Origin: WTFV01 sp965203525
Lineage (GTDB): Bacteria > Acidobacteriota > Vicinamibacteria > Vicinamibacterales > UBA8438
Direction of reading: 5' to 3'
Length of the DNA stretch: 64,000 bases
Assembly: GCA_965203525.1 (NCBI GenBank)
Contig: OZ241898.1
Location: forward strand, 3,162,001-3,226,000
Below the pieces are notes generated by a model, which was not told the origin of the DNA, made no database searches, and saw nothing but the letters and a program-made list of their open reading frames with translations. The position numbers and the translations under genes were made by a program. Below, in pieces: positions 9,322 through 17,103 of this stretch. The number at the start of each line of letters is the position of its first letter. Position 1 is the first letter of the stretch.

Positions 9322-11118
9322 ATGACTGCAGGGAACACACGGTCGCGACGCGCTTTCTTCAAGCAGATGGGCGCCGCCGCCGGGACGGTGGCACTGGCGC
9401 CGGGCGCCGCGGCGGAGGCGGCCCGGCCCGTCCCGCAACTTCCCGCCGAGACGCCCCGGTCGGCGCATCCCACCCTCAACCGGCGGGCCCGCGGCTGGCT
9501 CCGCTTCCTGTGGGAGAAGGCGACCACCCCGGACGACTGGAGCGCCGACGGCGTGCCGCACATGTGGTGGGACCGCTACTCGAATCCGGTGGTCACCAGC
9601 TACGGACGTTTCGACCTGCACAACTCCTCGTACGCCCTGCTGCTGATGGCCGACCAGACGCCGGCGTGGCGCGAGGTCTACACCCGCGTCGCGGACGGCC
9701 TCGCCAGCCGCTACCCCACGTACTGGGGCGCCGTCGACTGGCTGACGCAGATCGGCGACGATCCCCGGCGGGCGAACTACCCCGCCCACGTCATGCGGAT
9801 GATCCCGGAGCGGCTGCGCGGCGACTACAACCGCATCGGCTGGACCGCGAACGGCGTCGAGCCGTGGGGTCTCGCCCCCGATCCGATCGGCGCGGAGGGC
9901 AACCTGTTCTTCCGCGGCTGGTTCAACCTGGTCCTCGGCATCTACCGCTACGTCTCCGGCGACGACAAGTACGAGCGGCCGTTCGAGGTCACCGGCTACG
10001 GCGACCAGGTGTTCGAATGGGACCAGCACCGCATCGCGGCGCTGCTCGAACGCCAGTACCGCGAGCGCCCGGAGGGGCCGCAGTGCGAGAACACCAAGAT
10101 CTGGTTCCCGTGCAACAGCGCCGCCGGGCTCGGACTGTACCTGTACGACCGGATCCACGGCCGCGCGACGCACCGGCCGGTGGAAGGCTGGCTGGAGTAC
10201 GCCCGCGAGAACTTCCTGGGGATCGGAAACGACGGCCGGCTGGAGTGGATCACCAGCTACTACGATCCGATCGTCAACCACAAGGCCAACGGCGGTCCCG
10301 GCGCCGGGGTCGGCACCGCCTTCCTGCTGCTGCCGCAGGATCGCGAGCTGGCCACCCTCGTCTACGAGTCGGCGGCCAACGCCTTGGGCTGGAACGACCC
10401 GCGCGTCGAGATCCGCGCCTCGCAGGCCGGCCTGGTGCTGGCGCGCGAGCTCGGCGACCACACCGCGGCGGCGCGGCTGCGCGCGGCCGCCGAGCGCGAG
10501 TACGAACCGCGGTTCTTCGGCGGCGGCAACGAGATGTTCGGGTGGTGGTTCGGCCTCAACGAGGCCTATCCGCGCGGCCAGCGCAGCGCCAGCATGATGG
10601 TGGCGGAGGTCGGCCTCGGCGACGCCTGGCGCCGCGCCTTCGAGGCGCCGCACCTGGACAAGTTCGAGGCGCCGACCGTCGAGGGGATCGACTTCCCCGC
10701 CCTCGGCGTCTACCAGGCGTGGAACGACACCGCGAGCGGCGCGCTCCACGTCGGCACCTACGCCGCCGCGCCGGACCGCCGCGACGAGGCCTGGCGGGTC
10801 ACGAACCTGCCGGCCACCGACGACGTCTTCATCCTGTGCGACGGCGCGCCGTTCCGGCGGTTCCGCGTCGACGGACCGGACGCCATCCGGCTGGACGCCA
10901 CCATCGACCTGCGCCACTACCAGATCTTCACCGGCTACCGGGGGCCGGGCGAACGGGCCGCCGCGGCCCGGCGGGAACGGTCCGCGCGCGCTCCCGTTGC
11001 GGCGGGATCGGCCGCGGCGGCCGGCCGCCACGCCGCGAGCCGGCCGCCGTCCGACGCTTCGAACGCGACCAGCAGCTTTTCGCCGGACGGCCCGAGCTGT
11101 CCCTGCTGCGTCGCCTAG
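9322..11118 (+). CDS. Tat-exported linalool dehydratase/isomerase-like protein
   Basis: This 598-residue protein opens with a twin-arginine signal (SRRAFFKQMG). Residues about 190-290 match the bacterial linalool dehydratase-isomerase (Ldi) core: Asp-Pro-Ile, a G-x-F-N-L-V-L-G-I-Y-R element, and C-E-N-x5-C-N-S with the two cysteines at 255 and 264. That is the same nine-residue spacing as the reactive-site cysteines of Castellaniella Ldi. A second portion after about residue 480 is beta-rich, and the last 55 residues are low-complexity. Ldi-type enzymes hydrate, dehydrate or isomerise terpene alcohols; the substrate here is unknown. GGAGG lies six bases before ATG. Confidence 0.75.
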   Translation: MTAGNTRSRRAFFKQMGAAAGTVALAPGAAAEAARPVPQLPAETPRSAHPTLNRRARGWLRFLWEKATTPDDWSADGVPHMWWDRYSNPVVTSYGRFDLHNSSYALLLMADQTPAWREVYTRVADGLASRYPTYWGAVDWLTQIGDDPRRANYPAHVMRMIPERLRGDYNRIGWTANGVEPWGLAPDPIGAEGNLFFRGWFNLVLGIYRYVSGDDKYERPFEVTGYGDQVFEWDQHRIAALLERQYRERPEGPQCENTKIWFPCNSAAGLGLYLYDRIHGRATHRPVEGWLEYARENFLGIGNDGRLEWITSYYDPIVNHKANGGPGAGVGTAFLLLPQDRELATLVYESAANALGWNDPRVEIRASQAGLVLARELGDHTAAARLRAAAEREYEPRFFGGGNEMFGWWFGLNEAYPRGQRSASMMVAEVGLGDAWRRAFEAPHLDKFEAPTVEGIDFPALGVYQAWNDTASGALHVGTYAAAPDRRDEAWRVTNLPATDDVFILCDGAPFRRFRVDGPDAIRLDATIDLRHYQIFTGYRGPGERAAAARRERSARAPVAAGSAAAAGRHAASRPPSDASNATSSFSPDGPSCPCCVA

Positions 11119-11139
11119 GCGGCGCTTCGCGGTGCCTTC

Positions 11140-12237
11140 ATGATCCTGTCGCACCGGCATACCGGCACCGGCGGCGGGCCGTTCCACGCCACGTTGCGCA
11201 TCACCCCCGCGTCCCGCGTCGAGCTCACCGACGTGCGGGGCAGGCTGAGCCGGGAGTTCGGATCCGACTTCACGCGGTACTCCAAGGCGTTCTACGTCTC
11301 GGACCACACCACCGCGGGCTATCTGGACCAGCGCCTCGCGGAAATGCTCGACCACGACGGCGACAACATCCAGGACTACCTGCAGATTTTCCGGAAGCTG
11401 TTTCCGCCCGACGCCGGCTACGTGCACGACGAGCTGCACCTGCGGACCGAGCTTTCCGACCAGCAGCGCGCCGTCGAGCCCCGCAACGCCGATTCCCACC
11501 TGACGTTCATGGGGAGCGGGTTGCGCAACTCCGCGTCGTACGAGCTGCGCGGCGCCGAGCCGGTCTGGTTCGTGGAGCTGGACGGCGTCCACGCGGGCGG
11601 CGCCCGGCGCCGGCGGACGACGGTCGTCGCCTACCACGGCGAGGAGGACGTCGCGCGGCTCCAGGTCCCGGTGGCGGCCTCGCCGCATCCGATCGACGCG
11701 CAGAACCTGCGCGACCCGCGCCTCGGCTTCGTCCGGCGGCTGCAGGCGCTGGCGCGGACGCACCGGGTGGCGTTCGGCCGCTTCGACGTCTCCCTGCCCG
11801 CGGAGGAGCACCACGCCGGCCTGACGGTGAACGAGTACGAAACCCTCCTGATGACCCACGACCTGCGCGACGTGCTGCGCAACCCGCTCCGCTTCGTGGC
11901 GCGGATGGGCAAGGAGGCGATCCAGGCCCCCCGCAGCATCCCCGCCAGGGCGCTCAACTATGCGCAGTACGACGCGGTGCAGATCTTCAACGAACTGATG
12001 GACCGGGTGGGCGTCCGGCGGTCGGTGGTGGAGCGGCTCGTGAACCGCGCGCTCGCCGTGCCGGTGTCCCACTTCCTGCGGATGAAGCGGGGGATCAGCC
12101 TCCCCGTGCTCGACCGCTCGGGCGACGGAGTCGGGGAGATAGGCTGGGGCGCCTACCAGAGCCCGATCCTGGTCCAGTGGAAGGGCGCCGGCGGCCCGAC
12201 CCGGGCCCTGAACGTGCGGCTGGTCCGGTTCGTGTGA
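11140..12237 (+). CDS. protein with YjbQ/UPF0047-like N-terminal domain
   Basis: This 365-residue protein has residues about 15-165 resembling the YjbQ (UPF0047) fold: a D-H-T-T-A-G-Y-L-D element, then P-P-D-A-G-Y-V-H-D-E, N-A-D-S-H-L and a W-F-V-E-L-D-G-V strand ending in a run of arginines. YjbQ family members are small, about 130-140 residues, and some have thiamin-phosphate synthase activity. Here about 200 extra residues of unknown fold follow. The gene lies 21 nt after the Ldi-like gene and has no clear Shine-Dalgarno, so it may be translated from the same transcript. Confidence 0.6.
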   Translation: MILSHRHTGTGGGPFHATLRITPASRVELTDVRGRLSREFGSDFTRYSKAFYVSDHTTAGYLDQRLAEMLDHDGDNIQDYLQIFRKLFPPDAGYVHDELHLRTELSDQQRAVEPRNADSHLTFMGSGLRNSASYELRGAEPVWFVELDGVHAGGARRRRTTVVAYHGEEDVARLQVPVAASPHPIDAQNLRDPRLGFVRRLQALARTHRVAFGRFDVSLPAEEHHAGLTVNEYETLLMTHDLRDVLRNPLRFVARMGKEAIQAPRSIPARALNYAQYDAVQIFNELMDRVGVRRSVVERLVNRALAVPVSHFLRMKRGISLPVLDRSGDGVGEIGWGAYQSPILVQWKGAGGPTRALNVRLVRFV

Positions 12238-12319
12238 GCGCCGGGACCGCGATCCTGCCGATCGCGCGCGCCAGGGGGCCGCGAACGTGCGGCCGGTCCG
12301 GTTCGCGTGACCGCCGGGC
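12211..12319. repeat. duplicated gene end, 73-bp period
   Basis: Bases 12211-12246 cover the last codons and stop of the YjbQ-domain gene and recur at 12284-12319 with a few substitutions. The copy even keeps an in-phase TGA. Confidence 0.88.
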
Positions 12320-12427
12320 GCGCCCGGTTCCGCGTCCTTGCGCACCCGTCGCCGGGGATCGGCCGCCGCCGCCCCGGCGGCCGGCGCAGCCCGCGCGTCG
12401 TGCGCGTTGCCGGGGAAGGCGCGGCGG

Positions 12428-13513
12428 CTACGCGCAGACGTCGCCGAGATACCCGCCGCCGCCGCAGTAGCGGACGTCCTGAAGCTGGAGCAGGATGCCG
12501 TCCGGATCCGTGAAGTAGAGCTCCGGGGTCCCCTCCGGCGCGCCGCCGCGGTCCGGCATCCGCATGGTGACGTACGACGTGAGCGGCTCCGGCGGCCCCT
12601 GCGCGTCCGCCGCCCGCGGACGGATGCCGAACGCCTCGAGGGTGGCCGTCACCTCCTCGTGCCGGAAGTTCTCCATCGTCAGGCACGCGTGGTGGATGCG
12701 CGCCGGTCCCGGCCCCGGGGCGAGCGCGAGGAACTGGCGCCCGGAACCGACCGACAGCAGCGGCAGCGCGCCCTGGGAGCGGGTGACCGGCATCCCGAAC
12801 AGCCCCTGGTAGAAGTCGATGGACCGCTGCTGATCCGACACGAACACCGTGAAATGGCTGATGTCCCGCGGCGCGATCAGCCCGGGGCCCGCCGGCGGCT
12901 CCGGCGTCGGGCAGAGCTCGCCGAGCAGGCCTTCGCCGCCGCAGTAGGTGGTGTCCTGCAACTGCACCACGACGCCGTCCGGATCGCCGAGGTAGAGCTC
13001 CGGCGTCCCCTCCGGCGCGCCGCCGAACTCGGCCCCGCGCATTCGCACACGCACCCGCCGCGCCGCGTTCCGCCCGGGCGGGTCGGCCGGCGCGACGCCC
13101 TGCGCGCCGAGGGTTCCGACGAGCCGCTCGGCGTCGAAGTCGTCCACCGTGAGGCAGAAATGGTTGATGTGCGGCCGCACGTCGGGACGGCCGCCGCCCA
13201 GCGCGAGGAACTGCGGCCCGTCCCCGATGCGCAGGATGAGGGTCCGCGCCTGCCGCGCCGCGATCGTCATCCCGAACAGGCCCTGGTAGAACGCCAGCGA
13301 CCGTTCGAGGTCGGTGACGGTCAGCGTCATGTGGTTCCAGGAACGCACCGGAATCGGCGGCCCGCCCTCCTCCTGCCCGGCCAGGCCGGTTCGCGGCAGC
13401 ACGGCGGGCGCCGCCGCCAGCGCGGCGAGAGATCCGAGGAACGACCGGCGGGTCGGATGCGGGGCGCCGACCGCGCGCCGGCCGTCGTCCGCCGCAACGT
13501 GGATGTCGTGCAT
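12428..13513 (-). CDS. Tat-exported protein with two VOC (glyoxalase-like) domains
   Basis: This 361-residue protein has a Tat signal (TRRSFLGSLAALAAA) and two tandem vicinal-oxygen-chelate domains, at roughly residues 55-200 and 220-355. Each has an N-x-M-T-L-T-V or S-H-F-T-V-F-V opening strand, F-Y-Q-G-L-F-G-M, an internal His near N-H-F-C-L or H-H-A-C-L, and P-E-L-Y followed by D-P-D-G. Both halves end with a Y-C-G-G-x-G-x-L-G element, so the protein looks like an internal duplication. VOC enzymes use a His/Glu-bound metal in dioxygenase, isomerase or lyase chemistry. ATG 13513 has AGGAG eight bases upstream. Confidence 0.86.
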   Translation of the reverse strand: MHDIHVAADDGRRAVGAPHPTRRSFLGSLAALAAAPAVLPRTGLAGQEEGGPPIPVRSWNHMTLTVTDLERSLAFYQGLFGMTIAARQARTLILRIGDGPQFLALGGGRPDVRPHINHFCLTVDDFDAERLVGTLGAQGVAPADPPGRNAARRVRVRMRGAEFGGAPEGTPELYLGDPDGVVVQLQDTTYCGGEGLLGELCPTPEPPAGPGLIAPRDISHFTVFVSDQQRSIDFYQGLFGMPVTRSQGALPLLSVGSGRQFLALAPGPGPARIHHACLTMENFRHEEVTATLEAFGIRPRAADAQGPPEPLTSYVTMRMPDRGGAPEGTPELYFTDPDGILLQLQDVRYCGGGGYLGDVCA

Positions 13514-13558
13514 GGCTCGGGCTCCTGGCCGAAAGGGAACGGGACCGCGTAGCGCTGC

Positions 13559-13564
13559 ATTATA
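13559..13564 (-). promoter_or_regulatory. TATAAT -10 box for the two-VOC gene
   Basis: A perfect TATAAT on the minus strand lies about 45 bases before ATG 13513. A partial copy of the surrounding 13-base element is tandemly repeated at 13560-13583. Confidence 0.5.
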
Positions 13565-13603
13565 GTCGCGGCATAGTCGCGGCGCCGGGGCCGCTCCGGC
13601 ATC

Positions 13604-14116
13604 CTACTCGTAGTAGCGCCGGTACATCCCCCGCCGGAACAGCCAGCCGCCGAGCGGGCCGAGCCAGGCGAGGACGTGGCGCTTGTAGCCGAGGTCCATC
13701 AGTTCGATGAGGTTGCCGTCCACGTCCTTCGCGAAGAAGAACGAGTGGCCGCGCGGGGACCGCTCGGGCCGGCTGACGCATTCGACGCCCTTGGCCAGGA
13801 GGTAGTCGTACCACTTCCGGGTGTTGCGGACGTTGAACGCGACGTGGGTCAACCCCACCCGGTTCCACGGAACGTCGACCGGCGGTCTGTGCGGCTGGAA
13901 CTCGAAGATCTCCAGCACCGCTCCCCCCGGCACGCGAATCCAGCCGACCTTGCAGCGCGGCGCCTCGGCGTCGACGCCGAAGAAGGTCCGCACGCGGTCC
14001 GGCGGCTGGTCGGCGACCCCGACGAGCGGACACCGGAAGACGTCCCAGTAGAACTTCACGGCGGCGTTGAAGTCGGAGACGGTGATGCCGGCGTGACTGA
14101 AGGATCGGGCTCTCAC
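13604..14116 (-). CDS. VOC family (glyoxalase-like) protein
   Basis: This 170-residue single-domain VOC protein has S-H-A-G-I-T-V-S-D at the start, F-Y-W-D-V-F, a T-H-V-A-F-N-V second strand and D-x-D-G-N-L-I-E-L-M-D at the metal-ligand Glu. There is no signal peptide. GTG 14116 follows AAGGAG and lies one base after the stop of the upstream GMC gene, so the pair is almost certainly co-transcribed. The reaction is unknown; the operon suggests a carbohydrate or aromatic-compound pathway (inference). Confidence 0.88.
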   Translation of the reverse strand: MRARSFSHAGITVSDFNAAVKFYWDVFRCPLVGVADQPPDRVRTFFGVDAEAPRCKVGWIRVPGGAVLEIFEFQPHRPPVDVPWNRVGLTHVAFNVRNTRKWYDYLLAKGVECVSRPERSPRGHSFFFAKDVDGNLIELMDLGYKRHVLAWLGPLGGWLFRRGMYRRYYE

Positions 14117-14117
14117 G

Positions 14118-15668
14118 TCAGGCTCCTTCCGCGGGATCGGTGGTCGAACCGGTCCGGGCCCGCAGGTCGGTCTCGGCGATGTGGTCGGCCACGCGCAACG
14201 CCTGCGCCGCGATGGTCAGGCCCGGGTTGACGGCGGCGGACGACGGGAAGAACGACGCGTCGACGACGAAGAGGTTCTCGACGTCGTGCGACCGGCAGAA
14301 GACGTCGAGCACGGAGGTCCGCGGATCGGTCCCGAAGCAGAGGGTCCCGCACTGGTGCGTGGTGTTCTTCGCGCCGTGCGAATGGGTCACGACCACCCAG
14401 AACCCGAGACGGCGCAGAATCCGCCGCATCTCCCGCACCAGCCGCCGGTGCGCGCGCCGGTTGTTGGGACGGTACGCCAGCCGGATGCGTCCGTCCGCGC
14501 CGACGGAGACGCGGTTGTCCGGCCGCGGCAGGTCCTCGGACAGCGCGAGCCAGTCGACCCCGCGCGCCATCCAGGCGTCGTACGCCCGGACCGGCACCCA
14601 CGGCACGACCGCCTGCCCCATCACGCCGTGCGTGCGGCCCTGCGACTGGATCTGGCCGAGCGGATGGCGCGTCTTCGGACCGCGGAGGTAGTAGTCGTTG
14701 ATCCCCACCGTCTTCTGGAACACCGCGTGGTTCCTGCGGAAGGGATGGACCCCCTGCATCATGGTCGCGAGGTGCGCCATGTAGCGGCGGCCGACCAGGC
14801 CCGACGAGTTGCCCAGTCCGTCCGGATGCCTGCCGCCGGCGGACCGCAGCAACAGCGCCGCCGAGTTGACCGCCCCGCAGGCGGCGACGACGAGCGACGC
14901 CTCGACCCGCAGCGTCTCCCCGCCGCGCTCCACCTCCACCGCCGTCACCCGCCGGCCGGCCGCATCGGTGAGCAGACGCCGGGCGAACGCATGGGTCCAG
15001 AGCGTGACGTTCTCCTCGCCCGCCGCCGGCCGGACGCAGCAGACCTCCGCCTCGCTCTTGGCGTGCCGGCGGCAGGGGAAGGAGTTGCAGGTGTTGCAGA
15101 GGATGCAGCCGCCGGGCTCGCCCGGGGCGATCAGCCCGAGCGGGAGCGGCGACGGATGGAGGCCCTGCTCCCGCAGCCGTTCCACCGCGTCGGCGATCTC
15201 GGCCGCGTGCGGGACCGGCGGGTGCGGATACGGCCCGCGCGGCGGCTCCGTCGGATCGTCCCCCGTCGCGCCGCGCACCTGGTAGAGCCGCTCGGCCCGC
15301 TCGTAGTACGGCGCCAGCGCCGCGTAGTCGATCGGCCACGCCGGCGAGACGCCGTCCACGTGCTCCAACGCCTCGAAGTCCTCCTTCCGCAGCCGGTAGA
15401 GGACGCTGCCCCAGAACTTGGTGTTGCCGCCGACGCAGTAGTGGGCATAGGGCCGGAAGGGTCGCCCGCCGCCGTCGAGCCAGCGTTCGGCGGTGCGGTA
15501 GCGGAGGTGCTTCCAGACCGCGGCGGGATCCCAGTTCTCGGGCTCGCGCGGCACGAAGCCGCCGCGCTCGACGATCAGGATGCGCGCGCCGGTGGACGCC
15601 AGCGCGTGCGCCGCCGTGCCGCCGCCGGCGCCGCTGCCGATGATGACGAGGTCGAAGCCGTGGCGCAT
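14118..15668 (-). CDS. GMC-family oxidoreductase with cysteine cluster
   Basis: This 516-residue flavoprotein has an N-terminal FAD motif GSGAGGGTAA at residues 11-20, a GGNTKFWGSV flavin-contact stretch, and a C-terminal H-Q-C-G-T plus N-P-G-L-T-I-A-A-Q-A-L-R typical of gluconate/choline-type GMC dehydrogenases. Residues 188-199 contain four cysteines (CILCNTCNSFPC), also seen in several GMC sugar and long-chain alcohol dehydrogenases and suggestive of an iron-sulfur or metal site. It sits in a four-step operon-like row with the Gfo/Idh gene upstream (9-nt gap) and the VOC gene downstream. Confidence 0.9.
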   Translation of the reverse strand: MRHGFDLVIIGSGAGGGTAAHALASTGARILIVERGGFVPREPENWDPAAVWKHLRYRTAERWLDGGGRPFRPYAHYCVGGNTKFWGSVLYRLRKEDFEALEHVDGVSPAWPIDYAALAPYYERAERLYQVRGATGDDPTEPPRGPYPHPPVPHAAEIADAVERLREQGLHPSPLPLGLIAPGEPGGCILCNTCNSFPCRRHAKSEAEVCCVRPAAGEENVTLWTHAFARRLLTDAAGRRVTAVEVERGGETLRVEASLVVAACGAVNSAALLLRSAGGRHPDGLGNSSGLVGRRYMAHLATMMQGVHPFRRNHAVFQKTVGINDYYLRGPKTRHPLGQIQSQGRTHGVMGQAVVPWVPVRAYDAWMARGVDWLALSEDLPRPDNRVSVGADGRIRLAYRPNNRRAHRRLVREMRRILRRLGFWVVVTHSHGAKNTTHQCGTLCFGTDPRTSVLDVFCRSHDVENLFVVDASFFPSSAAVNPGLTIAAQALRVADHIAETDLRARTGSTTDPAEGA

Positions 15669-15677
15669 CGGACGCGG

Positions 15678-16691
15678 TCAGCCGGCCCCGGCTGCGCCGG
15701 CGGCGGCAGCGTCGGCGGTGGCCTGGATCCGCTCCATCAGGCGCTGGTCGGCCAGCGCCGCCTCCAGATGCATCCGCGGAGGACTTCCGGTGCGGATCGC
15801 GCGGGCGAAGTCGCGGTACATCGCCTGGTAGCCGCGGACGTCGCGAAAGCCGGGCAGCCGCACCTCCGGCCACGCCCGCGCCCGCCCCCGCACCAGAACG
15901 AACCCGCCGTTCGACTCGAAGGTGATGATGCCGTCGCGCCCGAACAGCTTCGACAGGCGCACCCCGCGCAGCAGCGACGGCACTTCGCGCGAGTAGTGGA
16001 GCGAGCCGGCCGCCCCGTTGTCGTAGCGGAAGGCGGCCAGCATCGTCTTGGCGCGCGCGTCCGGCCCGGTCCGCGCCGGCGGCGGCCGGTAGCCGTGGAT
16101 CGACGTGATCCGCGGCCCGAGGCTGTTGGCGACGTGGAGCCAGTGGATCCCCTCCTCGAAGAAGGCGTCGCCGCCGGCCAGCGCCTCGTCGTTGCGCCAG
16201 TCGCCGGCGGACTTGAACCTGCGGACCAGGGTCGTGAAATGGGCCAGGATCAGTTCGCCTATCGCCCCCTCCGCCAGCAGCCGGCGCAGGCAGACCGCCA
16301 GCGGCTTGTAGTGATCGTTCTCCCCCACCAGCACGACGCGGCCGGCGCGGTCGCGCGCCTCGCGCACCCGCTCGTAGTCGGCCAGCCGCGGGAACGCCGG
16401 CTTCTCCACCAGCACGTGCTTGCCGGCGGCCAGCGCCTGCAGGGTCAGGTCGAGATGGAACCGCGGCGGCACCGCGACGACGACGGCGTCCACGCGCGGA
16501 TCTTCGATCGCCGCGCGGTAGTCGCCGCGGGCGCCGACGCCGCCGAAGCGGGCGCGGTACGCCTCGGCTCTGCGAAGGTCCCGGCTGGCGTAGCTCGGCG
16601 CGATCTCGTCCCGCAGCCGCCGCAGATGCCGGCCGTGGACGCCGGTGATGAAGCCGCACCCGAGGAAGGCGACGTGGACGGCCGCTGGCAC
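15678..16691 (-). CDS. Gfo/Idh/MocA family oxidoreductase
   Basis: This 337-residue NAD(P)-dependent dehydrogenase has a Rossmann motif (G-C-G-F-I-T-G at about 11-17), the family hallmark V-L-V-E-K-P near residue 95, and a substrate domain with G-I-H-W-L. Members oxidise sugars, inositols or related polyols. It is first in an operon with the GMC and VOC genes, which fits oxidation of a sugar-like compound. The start is GTG 16691, preceded by GATAAT at exactly six bases and no Shine-Dalgarno, so a leaderless transcript is likely. Confidence 0.9.
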   Translation of the reverse strand: MPAAVHVAFLGCGFITGVHGRHLRRLRDEIAPSYASRDLRRAEAYRARFGGVGARGDYRAAIEDPRVDAVVVAVPPRFHLDLTLQALAAGKHVLVEKPAFPRLADYERVREARDRAGRVVLVGENDHYKPLAVCLRRLLAEGAIGELILAHFTTLVRRFKSAGDWRNDEALAGGDAFFEEGIHWLHVANSLGPRITSIHGYRPPPARTGPDARAKTMLAAFRYDNGAAGSLHYSREVPSLLRGVRLSKLFGRDGIITFESNGGFVLVRGRARAWPEVRLPGFRDVRGYQAMYRDFARAIRTGSPPRMHLEAALADQRLMERIQATADAAAAGAAGAG

Positions 16692-16697
16692 GGTACC

Positions 16698-16703
16698 ATT
16701 ATC
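16698..16703 (-). promoter_or_regulatory. -10 hexamer GATAAT, six nt before the Gfo/Idh start
   Basis: GATAAT is separated by six bases from GTG 16691, consistent with transcription starting at or next to the start codon. Confidence 0.5.
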
Positions 16704-16816
16704 GGGTACGCGCGACCGCGAAGGCGGCGCTCTACGCCGCCATGCGGCAGGAAGGCGTCGGCATGCGAGTTGGCCAGCCAGACGCCGCCACGCTTTCCGT
16801 CAACGGCCATACCCGT

Positions 16817-17044
16817 TCAGACAGACTCCTGGCGACGTCTCAGGATCGGCGCGAGCGCGCGCAGAGCCTCGTTGACCGCCACTCCATCCGGAAACACGTC
16901 GAGCACTTCCGGCGAGATCACGACCACGTTTGCGCCCGCGGCGTACCGACGCGCCGTCACCCCGCGTTCGCCCGCCGAAAAATCGTACTCGGGCCGCATG
17001 GTGTCCTCATCTCGTGACGTGCTGTCGGCCCGTCCCCTCTTCAT
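16817..17044 (-). CDS. small conserved hypothetical protein, antitoxin-like
   Basis: This 75-residue protein contains the opening R-P-E-Y-D-F-S-A-G-E-R-G seen in a widespread small-protein family that often lies near toxin genes. It is followed by a strand with V-V-I-S-P-E-V and a helical A-V-N-E-A-L-R-A-L end, similar to antitoxin-like DNA-binding or dimerisation tails. Two good starts exist: ATG 17044 with AGGAG, and ATG 16999 with GAGG, which matches the family start better. No toxin gene is adjacent, so it may be an orphan. Function is not established. Confidence 0.6.
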   Translation of the reverse strand: MKRGRADSTSRDEDTMRPEYDFSAGERGVTARRYAAGANVVVISPEVLDVFPDGVAVNEALRALAPILRRRQESV

Positions 17045-17103
17045 ACTGTCTCCTCTCGGATCACGTCGCGCGCCGCGCACTGATCAGGCGGGTACGTGGC
17101 GCC

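Noticed and set aside
8301..12470. Very long plus-strand open frame of about 1389 codons
   Set aside because: It is a GC-driven shadow of the metallo-hydrolase, Ldi-like and YjbQ-like genes in other frames; its translation is arginine/proline-rich without motifs.
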